Shown here piece after piece: positions 18,015-27,883 of a stretch of DNA of 64,000 nucleotides. The stretch's first letter is position 1; the number at the start of each line of letters is the position of its first letter. A model generated the notes under the pieces. The model was not told the DNA's origin. It saw only the letters and a program-made list of their open reading frames with translations, and did no database searches. The translations under genes and the position numbers were made by a program. The DNA comes from Bacteroidota bacterium (GTDB lineage Bacteria > Bacteroidota > Bacteroidia > Chitinophagales > Saprospiraceae): positions 173,098 to 237,097 of the forward strand of contig JASBVF010000024.1 of the NCBI GenBank assembly GCA_030147525.1, in the 5' to 3' direction.

Positions 18015-19143
18015 TATCGCCATTGCCGGAGCCGGAGCGGCCGGATTGCAGCTTGCGCTGGCCTTGCGCAGCGATCCTTTTTTTGCTGAAAAATCTATCC
18101 TTATCCTCGAAAAAGACAGCAAGGAAGCTAACGACCGCACCTGGTGTTTCTGGGAAAAAGGCGAGGGCCGGTGGGACGATCTGCTGCGCCACAGCTGGGC
18201 CTTCGGCGATTTTTTTTCAAAAACAAAATCCATCAAACTCGACCTGCAGCCGTACCGCTACAAAATGTTGCAGGCCATTGATTTCTATGCTTTCGCAAAG
18301 CGGGAATTGGCCGCTGCCCCGAATTTCATCTGGCGAAACGACGAGGTGCTTTCGGTCGAAAACGGCTCGCCGGTTCGCATCGCCGGCCAATCGGGCAGTT
18401 ACTCGGCGGACTACGTTTTCGACAGCCGCATTCCCGAAGGTTTTTTTCAAAAAAACGATAAATACACCCGCCTGCTCCAGCACTTCAAAGGCTGGTACGT
18501 CCTCACACCGGACGACCGCTTTGATCCCGCCCGTTTCACCATGATGGACTACCGGCTGCGCTGGCAGGACACGACCAGTTTTACCTACGTGCTGCCGCTG
18601 AGCCGCCGGGAGGCGCTGGTCGAATTCACGCTGTTTTCACCCGAACTGCTGGCGGATGGCGAATACGACACGATGCTGCGCCGGTATTTCGATGAAATCC
18701 TGAAAATCAGCGAGTTCGAGATCGTGGAGGAGGAGCAGGGCGTGATCCCGATGAGTGATTTTCCGTTTGAAAAATACTCCGAAGGCCGCCACATTCGCAT
18801 CGGTACGGCGGGCGGTTGGGTGAAGCCGTCGAGCGGGTATTCTTTTAAAAATTGCGAACGCAACGCCCGCCGCATTGTCGAAAATCTGAAGGCTGGCCGG
18901 CCTGCGAACGAAGGCGTTTTGTCTCCCCGTTTCCGGTTTTACGATTCGCTTTTTTTAGACGTTCTTTACCGCCGGAATGACCTCGGCCCGGACCTGTTCG
19001 AGACGATGTATTTCAAAAATGACATTCAGAAAATCCTCGCCTTTCTCGACGACGATACCAGCATTGGCGAGGATCTTCGCATCATCACCGGCTTCCCGCA
19101 GCTGCCTTTTTTGCGGTCGCTGGTCAACCGCTTCACCCGCTGA
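17995..19143 (+). CDS. crtY: Lycopene beta-cyclase, CrtY family
   Basis: From ATG 17995 the enzyme has about 382 residues; the longer frame from 17962 lies inside cruF and is not needed. It has the N-terminal dinucleotide site FDIAIAGAGAAGLQLALAL, the cyclase motif NDRTWCFWEKGEG, VFDSRIPEG, YRLRWQDTTSFTYVLPLS and the late IRIGTAGGWVKPSSGYSF. CrtY closes the psi end of lycopene to a beta ring; together with CruF and CrtD this gives a monocyclic carotenoid. It is membrane-associated and FAD/NAD(P)H-dependent in known members. The stop codon overlaps the next start in TGATG. Confidence 0.88.
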
Positions 19144-20075
19144 TGGAAAAACTCACACACTGTCTGGCCTGCAACTCCAAAAATTTCAACCCCTTCGTGC
19201 AAACCTCCGCCATGATGCACGCTGCAGGCCCTGAGCAATACAACTTCGATCGCTGTGAAAACTGTGGTCTCGTTTTTCTGAATCCAAGGGTGCCAGAGGC
19301 GGAGTTGGGGCAATTTTACACCGCCGCTTACTTGCCCTACCGGGTGGAAGAGGCTTGGGGCAAATACGCTTCCTTCGTAAAAAAAGACCAGCGAAACATC
19401 GACCAGGAGCGGGTGAAACGGGTGAAAAAGTTTCACCACCTGACACCCGCCAGCCGCATCCTGGACGTGGGTTGCGGCAAACCGACCTTCCTCGCAGCCC
19501 TCCGGGACGATACGCCTGCCCAACTCACCGGCCTTGACTTCAGCGATGCAGGCTGGGCCTCCGAGCCGGAAGCCTTCCGGGGTATCGGCCTTCGCAAGGG
19601 CGAAATTGTTGATTTGCATGGCGAGTCGCCCGTGGACGTGATCACGATGTGGCACTACCTGGAACACGACTACCGCCCGCAGCAGCATCTTCTCCAACTC
19701 CTCGAAATTGCCCATCCGGAAACCCGCCTCATCGTGGAGGTGCCCAACTTCGAATCGTACACCCGGCGCCGGTTCGGCAAACACTGGGCAGGCTATCATA
19801 CGCCCCGCCACACGGCGCTGTACTCGCCCGAAAACCTGGAAATTTTAATGAAAAAAAGCGGCTGGAAGGTGGAGCAAATCCTGACCTACGGCACGCTCGA
19901 TCCCTACACGCTTCACTGGATGAGTCGCATGGAGCAGGAGGGAATTGACTGGTCGGGTTCGATGGAAGGCCGGTTTTTCAACTACGTGGCGGGAATGGTG
20001 CTGCATGCGCCGGTTTACCGGTTGCACCGGTTTTTTTCGCAGGGATTTTTGACATTGGTAGCGAGGCCGGGGTGA
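19143..20075 (+). CDS. Class I SAM-dependent methyltransferase with N-terminal zinc-ribbon-like Cys motif
   Basis: A 310-residue protein. The N-terminus has paired cysteines CLACNSKNFNP and CENCGLVFLNP, a putative zinc knuckle common in Methyltransf_23-type enzymes. The SAM-binding motif I is ILDVGCGKPTFLAAL, followed by LTGLDFSDAG and VDVITMWHYLEH. A hydrophobic C-terminus (FFNYVAGMVLHAPVYRLHRFF) may touch the membrane. It starts inside the crtY stop codon, so it is co-translated with the carotenoid genes. It might methylate a carotenoid or a lipid, but this gene type also occurs in polysaccharide clusters, and the substrate cannot be told. Confidence 0.78.
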   Translation: MEKLTHCLACNSKNFNPFVQTSAMMHAAGPEQYNFDRCENCGLVFLNPRVPEAELGQFYTAAYLPYRVEEAWGKYASFVKKDQRNIDQERVKRVKKFHHLTPASRILDVGCGKPTFLAALRDDTPAQLTGLDFSDAGWASEPEAFRGIGLRKGEIVDLHGESPVDVITMWHYLEHDYRPQQHLLQLLEIAHPETRLIVEVPNFESYTRRRFGKHWAGYHTPRHTALYSPENLEILMKKSGWKVEQILTYGTLDPYTLHWMSRMEQEGIDWSGSMEGRFFNYVAGMVLHAPVYRLHRFFSQGFLTLVARPG

Positions 20076-20100
20076 GAGACTGTTTGTTATTGGAGTGTGT

Positions 20101-20273
20101 TGTTTTGATTTAAGATTCTTCGATTTTTGATACTTGATTTATTATTTGTTGGGTCTGGGTTTCGAAATAGAACTACGAATTCAATAAAAACAAGCGACTG
20201 TTTAACCTGATGAAAATCAGTGTCCTAAATCAAAAATCAAGTATCAAAAATCGAAGAATCTTAAATCAAAACA
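20101..20273. repeat. Perfect 40-bp inverted repeat with 93-bp spacer
   Basis: The arms 20101-20140 and 20234-20273 are exact complements (right arm core ATCAAGTATCAAAAATCGAA). They separate the 3' ends of the methyltransferase and the convergent CrtA gene. The right arm core is repeated with one change at about 45282-45306. No gene lies in the spacer. The size is suggestive of a small non-autonomous mobile element or a two-way terminator. Confidence 0.85.
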
Positions 20274-20309
20274 ACATGCGTGAGAACTGCCTGACATTAC
20301 AAAATCAGC

Positions 20310-21035
20310 TCAGGCTCCCCCGCTTAAAAATCCCGCCAACGGATCCACTCCTCCCCACTTCCCCTCCGACCGGTAAGGCTGAAACCGGGCGAACATCTCC
20401 TCGCTGTACCAATCCAACTGTCGGGTTTTTTGAATGGCTACCTGGTGTTCCGGGCTTTGGTAGGCAAATTTTTTCACGGCCTCGAAACTCTCCCACAGGC
20501 TGAACGTGGCCATTTGCACCAGCGGCGCTTCGCCGATGCCTTTGGTGAAAAGCAGCCCCTCGCAGCCGTTGATGATCGGCCGCTGGGAAGTGGGGACGTA
20601 GCGCCAGAAGTCGATCATGCGCCGCCAGCGGATAGTTGCACGGGTGATGACGGCGACAAGCGGGTTGGTTTCATCCAAATCTTCGGAAGGAGTAAACGGG
20701 TTGCTGCCCGACCACAGGCCCTTCGCCTGGCGGGTTTTTAAAAACAGCGTCCATTGCTCGCTGGTGTGGTCACGGTAGCGCTGGAAGATGTCTGCGTTTT
20801 GAAAAAATTGATCGGCGGCGTCCTCGCTTTCCCAATTGGCGAGCAGGGCATACACTCCCCAGTCGGGGGCGGGATTGAAACCGGCACCCTTGCCGCTGCC
20901 CATGAGTTTGTAAAATGTCAGTCCCGGCGTGCGGGCGATGTGCGCATGGGCAAATTGCATTTGGCCGAAGGCCCAAAAACGATCGGGCAAGGTTGCGAAG
21001 CGGAAGAAAGTGAGGGTCGTGATGGCTTGCGTCAT
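20310..21035 (-). CDS. crtA: Spheroidene monooxygenase-like carotenoid ketolase
   Basis: A 241-residue soluble protein with the CrtA hallmarks: TLTFFRFATLPDRFWAFGQM, GLTFYKLMGSGKGAGFNPAPDWGVYALLANWES, RYRDHTSEQWTLFL, and ATFSLWESFEAVKKFAYQSPEH. CrtA adds an oxo group at C-2 of 1-hydroxylated or methoxylated acyclic ends (spheroidene to spheroidenone in Rhodobacter). Convergent placement beside crtD/cruF/crtY supports a carotenoid role, here possibly a 2'-keto derivative of a 1'-hydroxy-3',4'-didehydro pigment. That product is inference. It has its own strand and so its own promoter, which I could not identify. Confidence 0.87.
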   Translation of the reverse strand: MTQAITTLTFFRFATLPDRFWAFGQMQFAHAHIARTPGLTFYKLMGSGKGAGFNPAPDWGVYALLANWESEDAADQFFQNADIFQRYRDHTSEQWTLFLKTRQAKGLWSGSNPFTPSEDLDETNPLVAVITRATIRWRRMIDFWRYVPTSQRPIINGCEGLLFTKGIGEAPLVQMATFSLWESFEAVKKFAYQSPEHQVAIQKTRQLDWYSEEMFARFQPYRSEGKWGGVDPLAGFLSGGA

Positions 21036-21207
21036 GGCTTAGAAATGCGGGAGGGGAGTTTTGGTTGAAAAATCGCCGGGGAAAAACGGCTGGGCCGTAA
21101 ATCAGCTGCTGGTTACCGGAAAGTTTTAAGCCAGTGTTAACCTCATAAATAAAAAACAGCCAGGCACTTTCGCACCCGGCTGATTCAAACATATCTATGA
21201 GAAAAGC

Positions 21208-23844
21208 TTAATTTTCGATTGTTGCGGCCTCTTCCTCTTTTCTCGGGGCCCGAAACACCACCTTGCCGTCGAATACATCAAGCACAACGCTCGACTTGGG
21301 AGCTACTTTCCCCAGCAGCATTTGCTTCGAAAGTTCGTTCAGGATTTTTTTCTGGATCACCCGCTTCACGGGCCTTGCACCGAATTCCGGATTGAAACCT
21401 TCGTCAGCGATGTACTCTGCAGCCTGTGGGGTGAAAGTCAGATTTATCTCCTGGGCTTTCAGCAATTCGACAACCTGGCGGAGTTGCAAATCAACGATGG
21501 CCCGGATATTCCGTGCGCTCAGTGGCTGGAACATGATGACTTCGTCAATGCGGTTGAGGAACTCAGGCCGCACGGACCGCTTCAGCAGGTCGAATAGTTC
21601 GAGTTTGGTGTTTTCGACCACTTCCTCCCGGTTGGCAGGCGTTATTTTTTCAAAACGATCACGAATGAGGTCGCTGCCAATGTTGCTCGTCATGATGACG
21701 AGGGTGTTTTTGAAATTCGCCACCCTGCCTTTGTTGTCGGTCAGGCGTCCGTCTTCGAGTACTTGCAGCAGGATGTTGAACACGTCGGGGTGCGCCTTTT
21801 CGATTTCATCCAACAGTACCACGGAGTAAGGCTTTCGGCGCACGGCTTCGGTCAGTTGACCACCCTCGTCGTAGCCGACGTAGCCGGGAGGTGCGCCCAC
21901 GAGACGGCTCACGCTGTGGCGCTCCTGATACTCTGACATATCGATGCGGGTCATCAGGTTTTCATCGTTGAACAGGTATTCGGCGAGGGCTTTCGCCAGC
22001 TCCGTTTTACCCACACCCGTCGTTCCCAAAAACAGGAACGACCCGATGGGGCGTTTCTCGTTGCCCAGCCCCGTGCGGCTGCGGCGGATGGCGTCGCTGA
22101 CGGCCTCCACAGCTTCCTCCTGACCCACGACCCGCTTGTGGAGTTCTTCTTCGAGGTGGAGCAGCTTCTCCCGCTCGCTCTGCAACATGCGGGTGACAGG
22201 GATGCCCGTCCAGCGGGCGACGATTTCGGCGATGTCTTCGGCGTCCACTTCGTCTTTCACGAGGAGCTTGCCGCCTTCCTGCATCTCGTTCAGTTTTTTA
22301 TTAAAACTTTCGAGACTTTTCTGCACTTCGGGGATGCGTCCGTAGCGGATTTCGGCGACCTCGCTGAACGTGCCCTCCCGCTCGAGGCGGCTGGCTTCGA
22401 GTTTCAGGTTTTCAATCTCCTCCTTCGCCTGCTGTATGCCATTGACAACTTCCCGCTCGCTTTCCCACTTGGCTTTCAGGGCGTTGCGGCGTTCTTCCAG
22501 ATTGGCGAGGTCTTCGTTGATCCTCGAAATTTTAGCCTTGTCGTTCTCCCGTTTCATCGCCTCCCGCTCAATTTCAAGCTGGCGGATTTTGCGTTCCACT
22601 TCGTCGAGTTCTTCGGGCATGGAGTTCATTTCGAGTCGCAACCTTGCAGCGGCCTCGTCGATGAGGTCGATGGCCTTGTCCGGCAGGTGCCGCTCGGTGA
22701 TGTAGCGGGTGCTGAGTTGCACGGCGGCCACGATGGCTTCGTCCCGGATGTTGATTTTGTGGTGCGTCTCGTAGCGCTCCTTCAGGCCCCGGAGGATGCT
22801 GATGGCGTCTTCCTCGGAGGGTTCATCCACGAGCACGGTCTGGAAGCGGCGTTCGAGCGCTTTGTCGCTTTCGAAGTATTTCTGGTACTCGTTCAGGGTC
22901 GTGGCGCCGATGGCCCGGAGTTCGCCACGGGCAAGGGCCGGTTTCAGGATGTTGGCAGCATCCATCGCTCCCTGGCCCTTGCCTGCGCCTACGAGGGTGT
23001 GAATTTCATCAATAAAAAGGAACATGCGCCCTTCGGCACTGGTCACTTCCTTGACGACCGACTTGAGCCGCTCCTCGAACTCGCCCTGGTACTTCGCCCC
23101 GGCGATGAGTGCACCCATGTCGAGCGCCCAGATTTCTTTTTCTTTCAAATCTTCCGGTACATCGCCGCTGACGATGCGGTGCGCCAGACCCTCGGCGATG
23201 GCGGTTTTACCCACACCCGGTTCACCTACGAGGATGGGGTTGTTCTTCGTACGCCGGGCGAGGATGTGCAGGACACGGCGGATTTCCTCGTCTCGCCCGA
23301 TGACGGGATCGAGCTTGCCGTTGCGGGCACGTTCGTTGAGGTTGACGGCGTATTTCGAGAGGGCATTGTAGGTTTCTTCGGCGCTGGCAGTGGTCACTTT
23401 GCTACCCTTGCGAAGGTCGTGGATGGCGTTTTTCAGTCCCTTCTCGTTCACGCCGCTGTCTTTGAGCATTTGTGAAACGGGGTCCTTGACCGTGAGGATG
23501 GCAAGCAGCAGGTGTTCGAGCGCCACGTATTCGTCGCCGAATTCCTTGAGAAAGTTGTTCGCCCGCTGGATGACTTCGTTGGCTGTGCGTGAGAAATATT
23601 GTGCCGCAGCGCCGCCGCCGGTGACTTTGGGATAGCCTCTGACGATGCTGTCGGTAGCACGTTTGAGCACGTCATAGTTGACGCCGAGTTTTTTGAAAAC
23701 GAAGGGCGTGACACTCTCGTCCACGTCCATGATGCCGGCGAGCAGATGTCCGGCTTCGATTTGCTGGTTGCTGTGTTCGAGGGCGAGTTGTTGGGCCCTT
23801 GCGAGCGCTTCCTGGGATTTTATGGTTAAGTTATTCAGGTTCAT
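21208..23844 (-). CDS. clpB: ATP-dependent chaperone ClpB
   Basis: The 878-residue protein has the full ClpB layout. Residues 1-150 are the double-Clp N domain, Walker A GEPGVGKT stands at 207-214 in the first AAA+ domain, and the charged middle coiled coil covers about 410-530. The second AAA+ module has [19 protein letters not shown] and the sensor TSNIGSD, and the C-terminal ClpB small domain is present ([19 protein letters not shown]). It disaggregates stress-denatured proteins together with DnaK in the cytosol. Length matches the usual ~860-880. The short GTGACATTTTGACAC element 158 bases upstream (24001-24015) may be regulatory but is not assigned. Confidence 0.97.
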   Translation of the reverse strand: MNLNNLTIKSQEALARAQQLALEHSNQQIEAGHLLAGIMDVDESVTPFVFKKLGVNYDVLKRATDSIVRGYPKVTGGGAAAQYFSRTANEVIQRANNFLKEFGDEYVALEHLLLAILTVKDPVSQMLKDSGVNEKGLKNAIHDLRKGSKVTTASAEETYNALSKYAVNLNERARNGKLDPVIGRDEEIRRVLHILARRTKNNPILVGEPGVGKTAIAEGLAHRIVSGDVPEDLKEKEIWALDMGALIAGAKYQGEFEERLKSVVKEVTSAEGRMFLFIDEIHTLVGAGKGQGAMDAANILKPALARGELRAIGATTLNEYQKYFESDKALERRFQTVLVDEPSEEDAISILRGLKERYETHHKINIRDEAIVAAVQLSTRYITERHLPDKAIDLIDEAAARLRLEMNSMPEELDEVERKIRQLEIEREAMKRENDKAKISRINEDLANLEERRNALKAKWESEREVVNGIQQAKEEIENLKLEASRLEREGTFSEVAEIRYGRIPEVQKSLESFNKKLNEMQEGGKLLVKDEVDAEDIAEIVARWTGIPVTRMLQSEREKLLHLEEELHKRVVGQEEAVEAVSDAIRRSRTGLGNEKRPIGSFLFLGTTGVGKTELAKALAEYLFNDENLMTRIDMSEYQERHSVSRLVGAPPGYVGYDEGGQLTEAVRRKPYSVVLLDEIEKAHPDVFNILLQVLEDGRLTDNKGRVANFKNTLVIMTSNIGSDLIRDRFEKITPANREEVVENTKLELFDLLKRSVRPEFLNRIDEVIMFQPLSARNIRAIVDLQLRQVVELLKAQEINLTFTPQAAEYIADEGFNPEFGARPVKRVIQKKILNELSKQMLLGKVAPKSSVVLDVFDGKVVFRAPRKEEEAATIEN

Positions 23845-24136
23845 ATCTTTTGCTATTGATTTTTAGCCGTTGGCTTTTGGCTGTTTTCGGTTAGTTGGCA
23901 ACGGCTGGAACATTTTCTATAACGATTAACACTGCTGGTCGTTCAAGGGATGTGCCATGAGATTTATCAGGTAAAAATGGCGGGAGGGAAGGAGGGATGC
24001 GTGACATTTTGACACAAAAAGTTGAAAGTTGGGTGACGGAGTGGCAGGGATGGGTGGATGTAAAACCCTTCCAACAGTAAAATCTTTGGGTGTAGCTATT
24101 TGAATTTTTGTGAAAACTTTTAAGTACTGCGCCTCT

Positions 24137-24892
24137 TCAGGTAGTAGGTCGATGAACGGTTGAAGTTGGAGATTGCAGGTTCAAAAATTCTGGCACCACA
24201 TTTTTCAACTTTGCATAAGACATGGTTTGAGTATCCTCTTCAATATTTTCAACTTTCCATTTACCGTCATTCAGCACAAATGTCCAAACGGTAACTCCGT
24301 CCTTGTATCCTTTTTTCCCTTCCACGACCTTGCCCGTTTCCCGCTCCATCAGGTAATCTTCCATGTTGGCCTCGATGCTGATAACAATTCTGGAGTGCTC
24401 AAAATTATCTTCATTGGAGCAGTGCAGGTGGAGCGGTTTGATGTTCAAAACTTTCCGGACATTGCAAACATTGACAAGCCCCATCGCCTCCCAACGGTCA
24501 AGGTACATTAGCTGCTGATTTTGCCAATACCAGGCCGTCATCCATTGAGAAGCCTGCGACATATCTTCCTTACCCCATGCGCTGTGGACTTGCCCGAACA
24601 CTTCCTGTACCCGGTTCTTTATTTCAAACCAGCCAAATAGCCGGGCGTTCCTCACCGACAGTTTTTTCAGGTCACGGTGCGTTCTTTTCACTTCAATCGC
24701 TTCCCGGGCCGCAGAATAGATGATAAATGGCAAAAAGATGATGCCCAACACAATGCCCAGAATTTTCCCCAGAGGTGTGTCAAATAACTCCTTCAATATC
24801 TTACCACCGGGGCCTGCAAGCGCTTCCTGTATTTGAAAAAGGAAAGTAAAACAGATCATCAGGGTTAGGTGCAAATTGATTTTTTTCATCAT
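24137..24892 (-). CDS. Tim44-like domain membrane-anchored protein
   Basis: A 251-residue protein with an N-terminal signal or membrane segment (NLHLTLMICFTFLFQIQEALA) and a second hydrophobic helix (LGKILGIVLGIIFLPFIIYSA). A soluble C-terminal domain begins near residue 85 and resembles the Tim44-like fold (VFGQVHSAWGKEDMSQASQWM, then alternating strands to GKWKVENIEEDTQTMSY). Such proteins are usually envelope proteins of unknown role in bacteria. The double Met start leaves one residue of uncertainty. The gene is more AT-rich than clpB downstream. Confidence 0.7.
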   Translation of the reverse strand: MMKKINLHLTLMICFTFLFQIQEALAGPGGKILKELFDTPLGKILGIVLGIIFLPFIIYSAAREAIEVKRTHRDLKKLSVRNARLFGWFEIKNRVQEVFGQVHSAWGKEDMSQASQWMTAWYWQNQQLMYLDRWEAMGLVNVCNVRKVLNIKPLHLHCSNEDNFEHSRIVISIEANMEDYLMERETGKVVEGKKGYKDGVTVWTFVLNDGKWKVENIEEDTQTMSYAKLKNVVPEFLNLQSPTSTVHRPTT

Positions 24893-24925
24893 TTTCGTGT
24901 TTTATTCACCCGGTTCAGGGCAGGT

Positions 24926-24933
24926 CAAATTTA
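24926..24933 (-). promoter_or_regulatory. -7 element before the Tim44-like gene
   Basis: Minus-strand TAAATTTG fits TAnnTTTG and lies 34 bases before the start codon. No TTG is present at the -33 distance. Confidence 0.4.
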
Positions 24934-25030
24934 GTTTAAAAAATAAGCTGTAACACTTTTTGACAAAAAATGAGAGTCCGGCCGTAACCGTCTGCGCTGT
25001 GATGGACATGGGGCCAATCTTTTACCTTTT

Positions 25031-25768
25031 ATGCGCTACATCCTGTCGAAACTCAAGCCTCATTGGCCACCCTTGAAATTGATACTCATTGGTTCGGTTA
25101 TCCTGTTAGTGATCCAATATTTGAAAATCAAAAACTCCTGGACGTTTTTTATTGAGATATCAAGTGGCATTTTAGTCATCATCGGATTGATGAAATGGAA
25201 AATATATTTTGAGAAAAAAGAGGAAGACGACCCCTACTTCAATGACGATCCGGTTTATGAAAAGTTATGGGAAAAACTGCTGCATTATGGTTCCGTATTG
25301 TTCGTGCTGACCGGTTTTATTAGTTTTATGATCGCAACCATGTGGACAGAAAACCTGATCCGGGAAGGACAATTCATCCTGGTCAGTATTTTAGGAGGAG
25401 TTCTGTTAGTTGCCGGTATTTTTCAGCTTGTAAAGAAAAAATTCCCTTTTGTTTTCATTAAAAATGCAACCAGGTATAAAGAGCTAAATCTTACCGGATT
25501 TGGGCTGGGTTTTCATTTCGTCACTTTGATGGCACTGCTAACTTTCTTTCCGGCTCCCGTTTCAAACAGGCTTCAGAAAGTTGCAATCGTCGAGCACGGC
25601 TCGGAAAAAAATGAGGCATTTATTTGGGTCGATTATCAGGGAAAAACGATGAAGCTCAGACCCAACAGAGATGATTTTCGACTTTTGAAAGGAAAAGGCG
25701 CTACAACCCTGGTCATCAATAAAAGCATCCTGGGTTTTGAGTATGCTTGTGAAATGCTTCCTGAATGA
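25031..25768 (+). CDS. Unknown integral membrane protein
   Basis: A 245-residue protein with about five hydrophobic segments in two groups: LKLILIGSVILLVIQYL and FFIEISSGILVIIGLMKW, then YGSVLFVLTGFISFMIATM and FILVSILGGVLLVAGIFQLV, and later GLGFHFVTLMALLTFFPA. The ~65-residue C-terminal part looks like a small beta domain (EAFIWVDYQGKTMKLRPN). Between the first pairs is an acidic loop (EKKEEDDPYFNDDP). It is divergent from the Tim44-like gene with 138 bases between starts. I do not recognise the family and propose no function. Confidence 0.65.
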   Translation: MRYILSKLKPHWPPLKLILIGSVILLVIQYLKIKNSWTFFIEISSGILVIIGLMKWKIYFEKKEEDDPYFNDDPVYEKLWEKLLHYGSVLFVLTGFISFMIATMWTENLIREGQFILVSILGGVLLVAGIFQLVKKKFPFVFIKNATRYKELNLTGFGLGFHFVTLMALLTFFPAPVSNRLQKVAIVEHGSEKNEAFIWVDYQGKTMKLRPNRDDFRLLKGKGATTLVINKSILGFEYACEMLPE

Positions 25769-25895
25769 GTAGCCGGATCGTAGAGCTACGGCGTTTGGAG
25801 AAATTGTAATTGCTGAATGAAATATTCACCCGTCACCTCCTCAAAACCGGCGGGCACAAGAACATTGCCAGGTATAACAGCAAGAAATAATCGTG

Positions 25896-25903
25896 TATGT
25901 TTG
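25896..25903 (+). promoter_or_regulatory. -7 element before the 25921 gene
   Basis: TATGTTTG fits TAnnTTTG and sits 17 bases before the ATG at 25921. This supports that start over the in-frame ATG at 25897, which lies inside the element. Confidence 0.4.
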
Positions 25904-25920
25904 AACCCAAAATAAATACT

Positions 25921-26679
25921 ATGGAAGAAAACGACCACTTCATCGAGGGTATCTATAACTGGTGTGACCGCTGGTGCGAGCGCTGCAAATACACCGACCG
26001 CTGCTTCAGTTTTCAAATGGACGTGGAGGACGGAATTGACCGGCTGAACCGGGACATTTCCGACGAAAAAGTCTGGGAACACGTGGGCAAACGCCTCTCG
26101 CAGGCGCTGGAAATGCTGCACGAAATGGCTGCCGAACAAGGTATTGATCTCGACAACCTGCCCGATGTGGAGGAAGAGCCGCCCAGCGAACGGGCCGAAC
26201 GGCTGAAGGCGCTTTGCGAAGAACTCCACAAGGAATATATCAATCGCACGAAGGTATTTTTCGAAGAAAACAAAGACTATTTCCACGAGAAAGGCCACGA
26301 GAGCATCCGTTGGGTGGAGATGGGTATTTCAAACGAAGAGGAGGCCCTGGCCAAATGGCAGCAGGTGAGCGATCAGGCGGAGGTCATCCATTGGTACACC
26401 TATTTCATGGGGGTAAAAATGCGCCGGGCCATCGGTGGTCTCGACGATATGGACGAGGAACACTGGGGCAGCCCCGGGCAAAGCGACGCCAACCGCACGG
26501 CCCGCATCGTCATGCTGGCTGTAGACCGGAGTATGGCCGGATGGCAGGTGATGCTGGAATCCTTTCCGGAAAAAGAAAGCGACATCGTTAAGACGTTGGC
26601 GCTGCTGGCCCGGTTTCGGCGGATGGTGGAGGCGACTTTTCCACGATGGGCGGAGGCAGGGCCGGATGTGGTGTGGTGA
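25921..26679 (+). CDS. Unknown acidic protein with N-terminal WCxxC-x5-C motif
   Basis: From ATG 25921 the product has 252 residues. Near the N-terminus it has YNWCDRWCERCKYTDRCFSF, four cysteines spaced like a small metal or Fe-S site. The rest is predicted to be mostly helical and acidic, with no export signal. The convergent gene at 26728-27543 carries the same CxxC-x5-C spacing (WCPGCFQRPWC) in an otherwise different protein. Such neighbours may form a complex or modify a common partner. No recognised family; the cysteine motif suggests an Fe-S or zinc protein. Confidence 0.7.
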   Translation: MEENDHFIEGIYNWCDRWCERCKYTDRCFSFQMDVEDGIDRLNRDISDEKVWEHVGKRLSQALEMLHEMAAEQGIDLDNLPDVEEEPPSERAERLKALCEELHKEYINRTKVFFEENKDYFHEKGHESIRWVEMGISNEEEALAKWQQVSDQAEVIHWYTYFMGVKMRRAIGGLDDMDEEHWGSPGQSDANRTARIVMLAVDRSMAGWQVMLESFPEKESDIVKTLALLARFRRMVEATFPRWAEAGPDVVW

Positions 26680-26694
26680 TTTGGTTAGAAATTG

Positions 26695-26717
26695 TTTGAG
26701 GGGTTTGAATTGTTTGA
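26695..26717. repeat. Second copy of a 23-base intergenic repeat
   Basis: TTTGAGGGGTTTGAATTG plus TTTGA is the exact reverse complement of 9585-9607. It lies between two convergent genes. Confidence 0.85.
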
Positions 26718-26727
26718 TGGGGTAGAT

Positions 26728-27543
26728 TCAAAAAGGAAGACTGCCGTCATCTTCATATCCCCGCAGGCCTTCGTGGTCGAGGAAGGGGCCTTCTTGTTTC
26801 TTTTCGTTTTCCTGCTTCCATTTTTCCATTTTTGCATCCTCCTCAGCTTGTAGCTTGGAGATAATCGAAAATGACTGCGGGCTGGCTGAAACGTAGTCGT
26901 TCAACTCGTCCGGAAGACACATTTTACCAGCTTCCTCGTCTTCCCGCCAGCATGAGCTATTGCCGAATTCACACCACGGGCGCTGAAAACAGCCGGGGCA
27001 CCAGCCACTGCAACCGTCGAAAGTCCAGCCTCCACCGAAAGGGCCGTCTAATTCGAGTTTTTCACCGATCCATTCCATTACATTACAATAAACCACACGT
27101 GCTGGAATTCCTTCGTTCAGCGAGATACCGTAACCAGCCTGGTTTACTGCGTTGAGTAATTTATCCAATTCTGCCTCCATTTCGTCCTCCGGGATTTCCT
27201 CCGGGTTTTTGATAATGAAAGTTTCCGGCATTTGCTCAGCAATCGTTTTTCGGGTAGGTTGGCCCATGAGCCATAGCTCGAAGCGATACCAGTCGCTATC
27301 CGGATCTATGCCGGGGAAGATGGGTGGCCAACAGTATGGTCCTTCAAGGAGTTCCATTGTTTCCCGGTTACCATATTGCTGGTATTTTTTCACAAAATTC
27401 AGCAGGCTTTCGAGGCGGCGGTTTTCTAAATCCAAATCCATCGGTGTGAACTCGAAAACTTCGGAAAGATGGAGGCCGAGGAGGTCGAATTGCTGTTTGA
27501 GATGAAGGTTGTGCTGGTAGGTTTGTAAGTCTTCTCTTGGCAT
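26728..27543 (-). CDS. Unknown protein with central WCxxC-x5-C motif
   Basis: A 271-residue acidic soluble protein. The region about 178-198 reads GCSGWCPGCFQRPWCEFGNS, followed by SSCW, and contains the same CxxC-x5-C spacing as the convergent neighbour. Upstream it has a Trp-rich stretch (ELWLMGQPTRKTIAEQ), and the C-terminus is highly charged (EEDAKMEKWKQENEKKQEG). No signal peptide. I do not recognise it. The convergent placement with 48 bases between stops and the common motif suggest the two genes work together, but nothing in the sequence shows the reaction. Confidence 0.7.
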   Translation of the reverse strand: MPREDLQTYQHNLHLKQQFDLLGLHLSEVFEFTPMDLDLENRRLESLLNFVKKYQQYGNRETMELLEGPYCWPPIFPGIDPDSDWYRFELWLMGQPTRKTIAEQMPETFIIKNPEEIPEDEMEAELDKLLNAVNQAGYGISLNEGIPARVVYCNVMEWIGEKLELDGPFGGGWTFDGCSGWCPGCFQRPWCEFGNSSCWREDEEAGKMCLPDELNDYVSASPQSFSIISKLQAEEDAKMEKWKQENEKKQEGPFLDHEGLRGYEDDGSLPF

Positions 27544-27883
27544 GGTGTTGTTTTTTTATTTTGAAAGCTGATGGCTAAAGTTCCTGAATTTTCTTTAAAT
27601 TTTTCATGTCACTTTTTTAATGCAATATACAAATTCCGGTTCTACAATACGCTTATTTTTGACAAGTATGCATCATGCTGGGAGAGAGCTATTAGTCAAA
27701 CAAAAGCACTGTCAATAATTCCAAAGATGGCCAGGCAGGTAAGTTTTTATGTCAACATTTTGTTAGCAAGTTATTTTTGACAGCTTTTATTGTGCTGGTT
27801 TTTCATGGCATTTTTTTTGCCACTCCATGCCAGCTTTACCTTACAATTATTTTCTTTTTCCCCTCTGATACCTTCTCTTCAAT
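27544..27883. other. Divergent intergenic region
   Basis: 340 AT-rich bases between divergent genes. A 69-codon frame at 27571-27780 has no homology-like features. A small TGGCA-N6-TGCCA dyad lies near 27807-27822. No complete promoter match was seen. Confidence 0.4.

Noticed and set aside
20101..20273. Insertion sequence
   Set aside because: The spacer of 93 bases cannot encode a transposase; at most a non-autonomous element.
22138..23475. 445-codon frame antisense to clpB, plus several other long antisense frames there
   Set aside because: The clpB reading is unambiguous over the full length; GC-rich codon bias alone produces such mirror frames.
27571..27780. 69-codon frame in the gap before the histidine kinase
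   Set aside because: AT-rich, aromatic-rich random-looking composition and no further support.
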